Shown here: positions 48,836 through 58,850 of the stretch, in pieces | How the letters are laid out: every line of letters begins with the position of its first letter | How positions within the stretch are numbered: position 1 is the first letter of the stretch | DNA from: Patagioenas fasciata | Taxonomy: Eukaryota > Chordata > Aves > Columbiformes > Columbidae | NCBI RefSeq assembly: GCF_037038585.1 | Contig: NC_092524.1 | Location: 70,084,552-70,148,551, forward strand | Length of the DNA stretch: 64,000 bases | Direction of reading: 5' to 3' | Translations under genes and position numbers: made by a program | The notes under the pieces: model-generated | Seen by the model: the letters and a program-made list of their open reading frames with translations, nothing else | Told to the model about the DNA's origin: nothing | Databases searched by the model: none

Positions 48836-50065
48836 CAGGCCGACCATGATCTCTAGAAACTGCACACTCCACGAGTACAAAGGGATGTTGAAATTCATTC
48901 CTTTTCTCCAAAAGCAAAGCGCTTTGTGGAGTCCGTACACAAGATCATAGACTTGGGGAGCACGTGGAACCTCTGCACTGATCTACCCGTGTGGTGTAAT
49001 TAACGCAAACTTTAGATGTCTGTTATATCTTGGATCTGAGTGTTAAACTGGGTTTTTAGGATGCAAGTCTTGATGATGGGCAAGGAAACCAACAAACAAG
49101 AAACTCAGAATATATAGAGTTATATAAAAAAGAAAAACTCTCTCATTTTACACGGGATTTATTTCTTGTTTAACCCTCTTGGCTCCAGCCGCAGTCTGGC
49201 CTAAAGGAGGTTTTGCTTTTGGGGTACTGGCAGCTTCCCGAACCCTGCCATTGATTAGAAAAATCGGCGTTATTATCAGCCTCACCGCTACCGGCAGAAC
49301 GGCTTTAATTAAGGGCGTGGGTTTAATTGTCGAGCTGCAGAACCTCTGGGTTCCCTGCTCCGTTGGTATAAGGCAGACCCTCCGACCCACCCGTCCTGAG
49401 GAGAACAGCAACAGTTCATATCCTGCTGTTTCCTAGTAATATGTTGGTTTATAGGGTAGACATATATGCCTGCTTTTATGCAGGTGCTTTGGTTTCCCCT
49501 TTGGACGCACAGGATGGCAGGGGTTGCGTGGGGCAGCGGCACCCGTGGCAGTGCCGGCGACGGGCGGCTCTGCTGCTCCCAAACGTCACCAAACCCCGGG
49601 CTGGCTCCCCATACCGAGCCTGCTGGGGGTGCTTCCACAGCACCAACTTCACATCCTCAGAGTTTAATCCACAACGCGGTTCCAAAGGCAACCGCAGAAA
49701 ACAGCCGTTCTCCTCCAAATGCAGCTCAATTTGCTGTTCATCACGCCTGGGACCCGAGGCTGCGTAGACCCGTTCTAAGGCAATTATTTCGCCAGAATTG
49801 GCGCAATCTGTGCGGCTTTCTGTGATTTATTACCATGCCAAAGCAAGGCATACAACTGAAAATTAGTGCTAAAATGGGTCTATGATACAGCAGTTCGCAT
49901 CCCGCCACGTGCTTTGCCCATTTTTTGTCTATAGCATTATGCGGGTTTAAGCCGTACAGTTGCGTTAAGGAAGCTGAAAGCAGCACTTTGGGCTATGACT
50001 TCTATGCTTCCCTCGGTGTTTTAAGGTTAAAATGAGGCGTGGAATGACCCCACAACCCTTGAGAT

Positions 50066-50600
50066 TATACAGAAGGTCTGTATTTATTTATGACGCCGGA
50101 CACATGGGGAATCATTTCACCTCATACGTGTTATTTCCAGTAGCTGTGAGCTTGGTTAAATGCAGTAAAGTGTTAGATATTCATGGAAATTTTAGAAACG
50201 CCTGTACATATTCATAACCTGTCCCCAGAAGGCGGTTCTTATTACAATGAGTTCAGGAGACATTTCCATGGTCTGCATCTCTGGCTCCTCCTGGTTGTGA
50301 TCGCAGTGACCATGACCCCGGGTCCTCTGCTGTGTACATGGTCACCTTTGGTCAGTGTGGTGGGTTGGTTGGACTCAGACTGCTGAGCTGGTTAAACTGG
50401 CGTATCTCCTGTCCTGTGCCCAAGTTTCTGTTCCGTAGTCCACCCAAGGATGCACCAAGGATTATTATCTTTGCAAGGATCAGCAAACTCCTGTTTCTTG
50501 TACAATAAGTTACACAGAGCTAAGCAAGGCTGGGCAATAGTGATGTGGCTTAAGGGTTAGCTCTCTAAGTGTCTTTAGTGATGTGGGTAGGGTTAGTTCT
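50066..50600 (-). mobile_element. LTR-like repeat, copy 2
   Basis: Homologous to 7910-8450 over its whole length. CAGTAGCTGTGAGCTTGG, CCTGTCCCCAGAAGGCGG and GGGCAATAGTGATGTGGC are all present, with small substitutions. The first 60 bp and the last 60 bp differ more. A 67-codon frame (50183-50386) matches the one in copy 1, but most of the few changes between copies alter the peptide, so I do not call a gene. Confidence 0.55.
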
Positions 50601-50929
50601 TTAAGTGTCAAGTATTAAGAGAAGAGAAACCTTTTGGTTTTTAAATAAACCAGACTAATCCCTTTATGGCTGTTTAACAGAATGAGGAGGAAATGGGGAC
50701 CTTCAAGATGAACTCTGGGAGGTTAAATCCAGTAAAATGGGGTGTGTTTTTATGAAAAATTACCAAGTTCAAAGAAAACCTGTGCTTTTTTTCCTCAACT
50801 GTGGAATTAACGTTTGTGCCAATCTAAATAATTCATATGAATCGAGAAATGAGGTGCCATTAAATCTCTTAAAACAAACCTCTCGTATGGAGCCAAGGCC
50901 CCTTTGGCACCCAGGACCATCAGATTTAG

Positions 50930-51045
50930 ATATGGACAGAGCGACTTGAGTTACTGTTACAATTAATTCATTCTTTTATGAAGTAAATATGGACAGAGCG
51001 CCTTGAGTTACTGTTGCAATTAATTAATTTCTTATGAAGACGCCC
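50930..51045. repeat. Tandem duplication of about 57 bp
   Basis: The text TATGGACAGAGCGACTTGAG near 50932 recurs as TATGGACAGAGCGCCTTGAG near 50989, each followed by TTACTGTTRCAATTAATT. There are two copies with small differences. A second small local duplication (ACTATAAGTTATTA) lies at about 51115-51145. Confidence 0.9.
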
Positions 51046-51439
51046 CTACAAATCACCTGCAGACCCTTTCTGTCCACAGCGCTGTTTCTCTAAGGAACAT
51101 TTGATTACAAGCTGACTATAAGTTATTAACTATAAGTTATTACACTTCCAGTAAGTCTAAGTGAACGCTACAGGCTATAAACCGACTATATAAATTACAA
51201 TCTCGTGTAAAGTTTAATGATGGCTGCAGCAACATTTATATTTTTCCCAATGACGGGAGAAGATTTCTGACTGTGTCACCGATCACAACAGCGTCGTGTC
51301 CTTGTTTCATGTCTCAGCTCAAACTGGCGGTGTGTAATGGTAGTTTTTGCCCCCATCTGGTGTGAGTTTGTGATCCAATCCCAATCTAAAAACACATGCA
51401 AAAACGTCACAATAAGAGATTGTCCCAGAGGCCCCCCAG

Positions 51440-52130
51440 GTTCGTTTAAGGGACAACAGGGTCCAAAACAACTGTTACTAAACCGGTGAGAAACAGGGTT
51501 CAGTGCCGCAAAGTGACTTGAATACAGGTTCGGATATCAGTTGATATTATTAAGGGGCAGCAACTAATACAACAGGAGGTCCACAGAGTGCATGCACATG
51601 GTTCACCAAAACAATGCGGAGCCGCCCCTGAGTCCGGGAAGAGTCCACACTTGTCTGATACGGTGTGGGGTTATTGTAAAGGGACACACGTACTCGTATT
51701 GAGTACGGAAAGTGCACACTCGTGATCCTGTGAGTGTAAATTTATAATACACTCACAATCCTGCAAGACGAAATACACGTGCAAATGTGCACAGGATATT
51801 ACCCGTGCTTATATGGAAGCACGGGAGGAAAATACACTCACGATTGTGCGAGGGTTAATTTATACACGTGCTCGTATTGAGCACGGAAAGTACGCATGCA
51901 AATGTGCACGGAAAGTATAAATACACATGCAAATGTGCACGGAAGGTAGATACACTTGCAGTCCTGCGAGGGTTATTTTACTCACACACGTGCAGCAAGG
52001 CAAGCGGAGTCTCTGTCCTGGGGGGTCAGCGGCTCCTGGAGGCAGCGTCTCGCTCGTAACTCCAAGAGATCCATGCAAGGGGCAGAGCCTCGGCGAGAGT
52101 CCCGTTTCTATAGCCTGATCATGTCTGACT
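51440..52130 (-). mobile_element. ERVK-like LTR region with short tandem repeats
   Basis: CAGTTGATATTATTAAGGGG, GCAACTAATACAACAGGAGG and GTTATTGTAAAGGGACACAC resemble avian endogenous-retrovirus terminal sequence on the - strand. Between about 51680 and 51980 it holds imperfect repeats built from GAGCACGGAAAGTA and ATGCAAATGTGCACGG. Two exact ATGCAAAT octamers are at 51896-51903 and 51927-51934. Ends and target duplication are not resolved. The long frame on the - strand (51860-52423) crosses it but resembles no protein I know. Confidence 0.5.
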
Positions 52131-52155
52131 ATGGGCATTCCAGAAGCTTCTCTGC

Positions 52156-52258
52156 ACCCCCACACTGGCTGTGGGTGCCCCTGAAGCCTCCAAACACCCC
52201 CACACTGGCTGTGGGTGCCCTTGAAGATTCCAAGCATCCCCCACACTGGCCCAGCAGC
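52156..52258. repeat. 40-bp tandem repeat, about 2.5 units
   Basis: Units start at 52156, 52196 and 52236 with ACCCCCACACTGGCTGTGGG; the third is cut short and changed. Each full unit ends in GAAGCCTCC or GAAGATTCC. Confidence 0.92.
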
Positions 52259-53181
52259 TCCCTGGTGCCTCTGCACTCCCTTCTCCTCTCTGTTAATGGC
52301 CCTGACCAGGGGCTCTGGGGACAAACAAAAGAAGCTGTTGGCCTCAAACAACAGAGAGAGAGGGAGATGTGTGTACTTCTTCCACGATGGAGAGAGGGGG
52401 GTTTGCATCCTGCCACATATCACTACCTTTTAAATGAAAAGAAGTATTTTTCATTTGTCTGTGAGGCACAGTGGGTGTTTGATTTTAATTAAAGACCATG
52501 GGGATTATAACAGCGCTGCTCAGCCCACAGCGTCTCCTGAAAATGTGCAACAGGAAGTCATATCTGGAAGACGGTTCTTACTGCGTTAACAGGTTTTCTT
52601 CGCCCATCTCCTGGTCCAAAACCCGGTGATGGACTCTGAGTCACAGGCTGTCTGCTTGACTGTTCATTGGGACATTTGGGGCACTGACTCCTCGTAGGTC
52701 ATCAGCAGAGCAGGCGGTGCGGAACACGACCTTTAGCAAGGGTGACGAGGTGTTAGTGGATCTCAGCTGTGCTTTTCCTGTCATACAGTAATATGAAGTT
52801 AATTCATTCCATCCTGAGGCCTGAGTGTCTAATTTGAGGAGCAGAGGGAGGGGTTATCTGAGGTCCTCACTGTGCTTCAGACTTATTATTAATGTAAGTC
52901 CGCCCTAGGGGAGGAAGGAAAATGAAGTTAGTTCACCCAGGAAGGAAAGGATTGTGATTGCGGCGGTGATTGCACCTCTTGAGGAGCTGCTGCTCACACC
53001 TACTGTTGGGTTTGGTTTGGTTGTGTTGCTGTGCGGGACGCTCGGGAGGTGCAGAAGGACCAGAGGACCTGGTTTTCCCTTTGCTGTGCAATGGCAACGG
53101 GGATCACAGCTCCGGGCACGCGTCTCTGGTTTTCAGGGTGACCAGAGCCAGATCAGAGCCATCACCGCCTCCCCTGCCCCA

Positions 53182-53663
53182 CAGCAACAGCGACTGCAAC
53201 GGGTCAGGAAAGACTTAACATTCCAATCTGTGTTCACATGCACCAAAAGCTGTGCTGTATTCAAATACAAGGGACCCAGGCGTTCGGGCCCCATAGATCC
53301 TGGAATCTGCTGTCCCAAGGGACCCAGGTGTTTGGGCCCCATAGATCCTGGCCCCACAAGTCCCTGCCCCATAGATCCCAGAACCTGCTGTCCTAGGGGA
53401 CCCAGGCATCCGGGCCCCATAAATCCCAGTCCCATTTATCCTGAACCTGTGTGGCCGGTCAGAGTCCCTGTGCAACACACGGCAGGATCTGGGTGCCTGT
53501 CACATCCGGGCCTAAAATACAAATATTACCTGGGAATATTTCTCATCACTCTGTAAATTCCTGCAATGCCAGAGCAGTAACTGCAACAGGTCAGGAAACA
53601 TTTAACGTTCAAACCTGTGTTCACACGCACCAAAAGCTGTTCCATATTGCAATACAAACCCCT
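53182..53663. repeat. Direct repeat of about 85 bp flanking a minisatellite
   Basis: 53182-53270 and 53564-53663 share GGTCAGGAAASAYTTAACRTTC, GTGTTCACAYGCACCAAAAGC and the end ATTSAAATACAA-like text, at roughly 80% identity by eye. Between them lies the inverted minisatellite (53271-53446). This may be a duplicated insertion or the two ends of an unrecognised element. Confidence 0.75.
53271..53446 (-). repeat. About 47-bp minisatellite, inverted copy (about 3 units)
   Basis: AAGGGACCCAGGCGTTCGGG, then CCCCATAGATCCTGGAATC and CTGCTGTCCC is repeated about three times with indels. It is the reverse complement of the unit at 55105-55530. The + strand 200-codon frame across it (repeating GPIDPG) is a repeat product. 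Confidence 0.9.
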
Positions 53664-54087
53664 TGTCGTCACCAACTGTGACCATGTTAGAATGACCCAG
53701 TTCATTGCATGCTGAAGGACCATTGTTGGTCAATAAACCAGTTCCTGGCTCGGAGGGTGTTTCTCTGCTTAGCACGTGCAGGTTGGTTCGGTATCGCTGT
53801 CCAAGTCAGCTGGGCCATGAAATGCTGGTGCAGGCTACCTGGGTCCAGCTCACCCTGGAGCTCAGGGGGTTTGTCCCCTCTGCCCACCCCTGGGACATGG
53901 GTCACACTGAGGACAAGGACAAACCATTGCCATGAGTCCTTTAATAAAGTAGATGGGGGCAAATCACTCCACAACGTGTTTCTGGAGGGCGACACTTGAG
54001 AAAATGAGGCTCAGGGACAGAGGGCGGTGGCATCAGCATCACCGCTCGCCCCAAACCTGACGATGCTCTGGTCTCTGTTCCCCGCAG

Positions 54088-54236
54088 GCAAAGCCTACGC
54101 GCCCGAGTTCTACTACGACACGTACAACCCGCTGTGGCAGAACAGGCCCCGCGTGTACTCGTACAGCCTGCAGTGGACGCAGCTGCACCCCGACGCCGTG
54201 GACCGCGTCCTGGCCTACCGCCTGGGCATCCGGCAG
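54088..54236 (+). CDS. MDGA2: MDGA2 exon: fibronectin type III domain, first half
   Basis: This 149-nt exon enters in phase 1 (G|GC makes Gly) and leaves in phase 0 after the codons for IRQ. It encodes 49 full residues beginning [14 protein letters not shown], the start of the FNIII-like domain between Ig6 and MAM. W29 in SLQWTQL is the conserved FNIII core tryptophan, and YRLGIRQ is the C-strand segment. The acceptor is TTCCCCGCAG and the donor CGGCAG|GTGAGC. It is very GC-rich. The domain is completed by the exon at 57950. The exon lies between two inverted copies of one minisatellite. The FNIII domain links the Ig rod to MAM in MDGA proteins. Confidence 0.95.
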
Positions 54237-55104
54237 GTGAGCGCCGACACGCCGAGCGCCACCGCTCCCAGGGGCGCCAAACCTCTCTTCCCTATCAACT
54301 TATTCCTTTAACATTTTGTTTTATTTTCTTTTGCATCTATTAATGGCAATAACACACCGATTGCAGCTCACACATGTCACCAGTTCATTAGAAAATGCAG
54401 TGTATTCTTTGCATATATCAAGAATCTTAGAGGTAAGTGAGCACACGGATGGACGCAAACCCTCCCAAAGAAATGAGGAGGGGGAAGGTGACAAAGCTTT
54501 TGGGTGGGCAGGACAATCTTGGGAGGTTGTGGCAAAAGGAGCGGCATAGAAGTAGACATGAAGGACAATGATCACTGTTGATGATGTGTGCAATAAGGAA
54601 ACTGTTTGGGTGACATCCCTATTTGAGTTGTTAGCGTTGGTTCTGCACGGGTTTGCTGCCATCTTGCAGAAATAACTGCTTGCAGATCCTGCAGACTAAT
54701 TAGCACATGTGTGAAACACGGGGATTAAAGAGCTGTTCCTCAGGCTGTGGCTCCAGATACACCAGAAACATCATGTGAAAGGAGCCTGCAGTGGGATTAA
54801 GCCGCATGTATCTTTGATTGGGTCTCCCATGTAAATAGGTGGATGTAGGGATGGTTGTAGCTGTCCCACAGAACACATGGTGATCTCCGAGGAGCAAAAC
54901 GTCTTTTGGACCCCGTCAAACCCACCACGTTGTGTCCTCGTGGGTTCAGCGTGAAACTTGCAGTGGGAATTGGCACCGTGACGGGATCACCCGCTGGTTA
55001 AAGTGAACGTAACATCCCCATTGATTCACCCATTAACACCACCCTCCGGCTTCTCTGAAGGGTGCTGTGCTGTCAGCGGGACTGCAGGGTGCAGCTGTCT
55101 CCCA

Positions 55105-55530
55105 TGGGTGCCAGCAGTCCCATGGGACTGGGATCTATGGGACCCGAATGCCTGAGCCCCTTGGAACAGCAGGTTTGGCATTATGGGGCCCGAACACCTG
55201 GGTCCCTTGGAACAGCAGGTTTGGCATCTATGGGGCCCAAACGCCTGCGTCCCTTGGAACAGCAGGTTTGGCATCTATGTCCCTTGGGACAGCAGATTCC
55301 AGGATCTATGGGGCCAGGATCTATGGGGCTGGAATCTGTGAGGCAGAGACATTTGGAACTGGCATCTATGGGGCCCGAACGCCTGTGTCCCTTGGAACAG
55401 CAGGTCTGGCATCTATGGGGCCCGAACGCCTGGGTCCCTTGGAACAGCAGGTTTAGCATCTATGGGGCCCGAACGCCTGGGTCCCTTGGAACAGCAGGTT
55501 TGGAAACTATAAGCCTGGGATCTATGATTT
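55105..55530 (+). repeat. 47-bp minisatellite, about 7 units
   Basis: The unit runs GGAACAGCAGGTTTGGCATC, TATGGGGCCCGAACGCCTGG and GTCCCTT. Complete units recur every 47 bp at both ends of the array. In the middle (about 55275-55365) there is a rearranged stretch with extra GGGATCTATGG pieces. An inverted copy lies at 53271-53446. Confidence 0.96.
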
Positions 55531-57181
55531 CGCCATGCAGGCTTATTGTGCAGGTTCGATAGATCATAGATCTTAAAGCACCGATAGAAAGCCAAGCAGT
55601 GCCTGTAAAGCAGAGACTCACGTGTTCTGAATCTTTGCAGGATTGAAGTCTCTGGTTTCCTTTATTCCCAGCCTGTGGGTGCCCATGGTCCCGGTCGGTG
55701 GGTGATGAGAAGGTCCCTTCTCCATGTGCTCCCACCTGGGCTCCACTCGCCTTTATTGTATTGTTAACGTCTGTTTATTTCAGTAACTGTAGGATCAGGT
55801 GTATTCAAACACATATAATGTGCTGGTGAAAGGGATTCCTGTGAGGGTCGCATGGCTGCACAATGCAGTATATAATATGCTGTCCATACCATAGCACAGT
55901 TCTTGTACCAGGCACATACAGCTGTGCATCAAATTTGCCGCAAAGGGAAAAGTGAAAGGGGATAAGCTTTTTTGCCTTTCTGGTTAAATTATAAATTACA
56001 TATAAATTAAAAATGCAGAGTTTCCTTTGTGTAAAGTTGTTAAAAGCAAAGGAACAACGAGCTTCCAGCTATGAGATACCCTAAATTATAATTCGCATAG
56101 CCAATGGACCTGAAGTGCCCTGGTTCATGTCCTAATGTTGTTATAATAGTCCATTTGTATGGAAAACCAGAAGGAGAAGTGTATTTTATGTTCCAAAGCG
56201 AGTTGGTTGGTTGGTGTTTTGATTTGACTCTGATCAAATTGAGCTCTGTCCTTCCCTTATTCCCCACTCCACCATTAAAACCCAAGACTAAATCCGTGAT
56301 CAGGGAGGGCTGGACTGTTGGACCATCCTGTTTCCATACCAGCTTCCCTTAAACTGTCCGGTTGTTGTTCAAACACCAGGCCATACATTGGGATCACGGG
56401 TGGGTGGTTCTGACGTCGGAATCACTTTAGATACTATAGATACTTAGAGCTTGACATCCTGTGTTTTCAGGGCAGGAATTGTGCACATGAGACCATTACA
56501 GAGGAAAGAGGTGTCACCAGGAGCGGTGGTACCTGTGCAGTGGGAATAAACTGGTGCTGAGCGCGGTACAACCCGTTGGTTCGCCTGAATTACAGGTGTT
56601 TGTCACCGTGAGTCACTTCGGGGCTGTACAACTGTCCTTTGAAGTGACGGTGACACAGGAGCCACCTACCTGGTGGCGTTTGTGCTCAGAACCACATTAT
56701 ATTGTGGGCAAAGCATTGAAGAGCAGCCACTGGGTCCTTAATCACGCCAACGCTAATTGGGACCTTTCCCTGTGCATTGTGCACCGAACACTCTTATTTT
56801 ATATATACAGCTGCTAAACAAACCGCTGTGTTTATCAAGGAAAATCAATTGTTGTTGTTGATATAAATTGCAAAGAAATTACTTTAAAGTGATTCTTCAT
56901 GCAGTTCTCTATGGGGTATGCAGTGCATTAATTTACATGGCGTTTAGTCGTCGTTAATTAAAGAGATGCTTGTCCGACCTTTGGGGTCAATGAAGGAGTT
57001 TGCGGTTGAAATCAATAGATGTGTTGGTTCTTTATGAACACAACCATGCATACGGGTGATCCATGTTTAATCATCCCATAGGGTTCATTCCTCAAGAAAT
57101 CTATATGTCTGAGTCTTTTAGAAAATATAACATTTCTCAACAGGCACGGAATAAATGGCCTTTTACTGAGAGCACAGAGAA

Positions 57182-57272
57182 TATTCTAAATATTCTAATA
57201 TTCTAAATATTCAAATACTTTAAATATTCTAAATACTCAAATATTCTAGATATTCTAAATACTCTAAATACC
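57182..57272. repeat. AT-rich 9-bp array (ATATTCTAA)
   Basis: About ten imperfect copies of ATATTCTAA or AATACTCTA, all A/T with occasional C or G. Low-complexity, with no other signal. Confidence 0.93.
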
Positions 57273-57790
57273 CAAAGGTAAGCAAGGCAAAGGAGTCCCT
57301 GTGAGGCCTCCCGTGCTCTGCATTGACCAAACACAGCTGTGCTCTGCTAATTAATTACACATTAGGCACACCATAGCGCTGATAAAGACCCCAGAAATAA
57401 GAATTAGCACATGGTCGGTGTTGATTTCAAGGCAAAGAGATGCGCGTTGTGGGGAAATAACAATGTCCAGCACGGGCTCGGGATGTGTAACATTGGAACG
57501 AGAAATCAAGTTGGTTTGCCTTCGGAATGAATAAAACAATGGAGCTTCGTTATTGATTGTGTTTCGGCGGCTGTAGAAAAGGGTGATAATCCAGAGTAAC
57601 ACCTGAATTGGATACGGATTCGTGACTCATTGTGGTAATTGCGAACTTTAAATGTGAAGTGTTAATTATCAAAGATATCTGTGGAAGTTTCTGGCTCAGT
57701 ATTGCCCTATCGAAAGGAGGCAGCTCGGAAATCCCCTGAAGTTGAATTTACACGGCGCTTTTCCTGCATACGGCAAATCTGGAGCATTTT

Positions 57791-57925
57791 GGGTGCTCAA
57801 GGTTGGGTGCCCAAGGTTGGCTGTCCAAGGTTGGGTGTCCAAGGTTGGGTGTCCAAGGTTGGGTGCCCAAGGTTGGCTGTCCAAGGTTGGGTGCCCAAGG
57901 TTGGGTGATCAAGGTTGGCTCTGAC
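57791..57925 (+). repeat. 14-bp minisatellite abutting a splice acceptor
   Basis: Eight full 14-bp units (GGTTGGGTGCCCAA and variants GGTTGGCTGTCCAA, GGTTGGGTGATCAA) from 57801 to 57912, in exact register. Partial units flank them, the last being GGTTGGCTCTGAC. The last partial unit contains CTCTGAC, a plausible branch-point match, 25-30 nt before the acceptor AG at 57948-57949. Confidence 0.96.
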
Positions 57926-57949
57926 ATTGCATCCTTTTTCTGATTTCAG

Positions 57950-58127
57950 GCCGGACAACAGCGCTGGTGGGAGCAGGAAATTACGGTGAACGGCCACATC
58001 CAAAAGGGAGAGTTAATTACCTACAACCTCACGGAGCTGATCAAGCCAGAGGCCTACGAAGTGCGCCTGACGCCCATCACCCGCTTTGGGGAGGGGGACT
58101 CAACTATTCGGGTCATCAAGTACAGCG
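57950..58127 (+). CDS. MDGA2: MDGA2 exon: fibronectin type III domain, second half
   Basis: This 178-nt exon enters in phase 0 and leaves in phase 1. It encodes 59 residues from [15 protein letters not shown] to IRVIKYS. The FNIII 'tyrosine corner' is visible as [16 protein letters not shown] (Y36), and a sequon lies at N26 (NLT) just before it. FGEGDSTI is the F-G loop typical of MDGA2. The acceptor TCTGATTTCAG has a short pyrimidine tract (CCTTTTTCTG) squeezed between a minisatellite and the exon. The donor is AGCG|GTAAGA. The final G joins CT of the microexon to encode Ala. If the microexon were skipped the frame would be kept, because the next exon also begins in phase 1. Confidence 0.96.
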
Positions 58128-58364
58128 GTAAGAGGGTTTTTGGATACACAGGGATGCGTGGGGGTGCATTCGGTGTTGTTCTGTCACCAAGTCCCGCAAA
58201 ACATGCTGCAAAGATGAGAGGGATTCCAAAAAAGAGGGGTCTATGGATAGGAACAAGAATCTCCACCCAGGAAATGTCTCCAAACAGCCAAAATGCAAAA
58301 TCTTATCGAAGTTGATGTGAAATAAGGGACAAAAATAGAACAAATTAATCTTAGGTTCATGAAA

Positions 58365-58850
58365 CAGGGTTTAAGGCAAGGTGGCAATAAACCATGGCAG
58401 ACGCTCCCTGTTATCCCCTTTACCTCCCGCCGCCCCTTCCCTTAGATCGGAAAGATGATAAGAAAGATAAGGGGAAAGGAAGAGAGACTTGGACTCCAAG
58501 TTGGAGAGTTTTAAAGGGTTTTACTAATGCTACTAATAAATAGAGAATATATACATAAAATATACATAACCAATCTGGAGTGCTGGATGTGGAGTTGGCG
58601 TCACTCCAGTAGCAGAGCTGGGTGTGTGGAGCTGGCGGCTCCAGCAGCTGCAGGCCAGGCCCCCAAACTCCTGGGTCCCTCCCGAACTCCTGGGTCCCTC
58701 CTGAACAACTGGGTCCCTCCCGCACTCCTGGGTCCCTCCCGAGCTCTCAAACCAGAACCTAGTTGCAGGATGCAGGGCCTGAGGCCTGTAGACCCTCGTG
58801 ATCACCCTCTTATATAGGGGATATGACAGTTATGGGATGGAATACTTCCG
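58365..58850 (-). mobile_element. LTR-like element with internal 19-bp repeat
   Basis: GGCAATAAACCATGGCAG near the left end matches the terminus of the solo LTR at 48246 (GACAATAAACCCTGGCAG). GGGTTTTACTAATGCTACTAATAAA also matches the LTR R/U5 wording. The complement of TCTTATATAGGGG (about 58808-58820) gives a - strand TATA box. Inside, at about 58666-58745, four 19-bp units of ACTCCTGGGTCCCTCCCGA type are seen. The U3 end is not defined. Confidence 0.7.

Larger units (their letters stand above)
47766..54087 (+). other. MDGA2: Intron between Ig6 and first FNIII exon (6.3 kb)
   Basis: Bounded by GTAGGC and CTGTTCCCCGCAG. It holds a solo LTR (48246-48835), the second copy of the LTR-like repeat (50066-50600), a local duplication (50930-51045), an LTR-like region with octamer repeats (51440-52130), a 40-bp repeat (52156-52258), an 85-bp direct repeat (53182/53564) and an inverted minisatellite (53271-53446). 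I recognise nothing in 47766-48245, 48836-50065, 52259-53181 or 53664-54087. Confidence 0.85.
54237..57949 (+). other. MDGA2: Intron splitting the FNIII domain (3.7 kb)
   Basis: A phase-0 intron bounded by GTGAGC and TTTCTGATTTCAG. It contains the minisatellite at 55105-55530, an AT-rich 9-mer array (57182-57272) and a 14-bp minisatellite (57791-57925). I recognise nothing in 54237-55104, 55531-57181 or 57273-57790. Confidence 0.88.

Noticed and set aside
51860..52423. 187-codon - strand frame
   Set aside because: It crosses the LTR-like region and a 40-bp tandem repeat. It shows no retroviral or other protein motif, so it is not called as a gene.
52954..53556. 200-codon + strand frame with repeated GPIDPG segments
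   Set aside because: The repeats come from the inverted minisatellite at 53271-53446. The rest has no domain or splice signals, and the - strand gives an equally repetitive frame.
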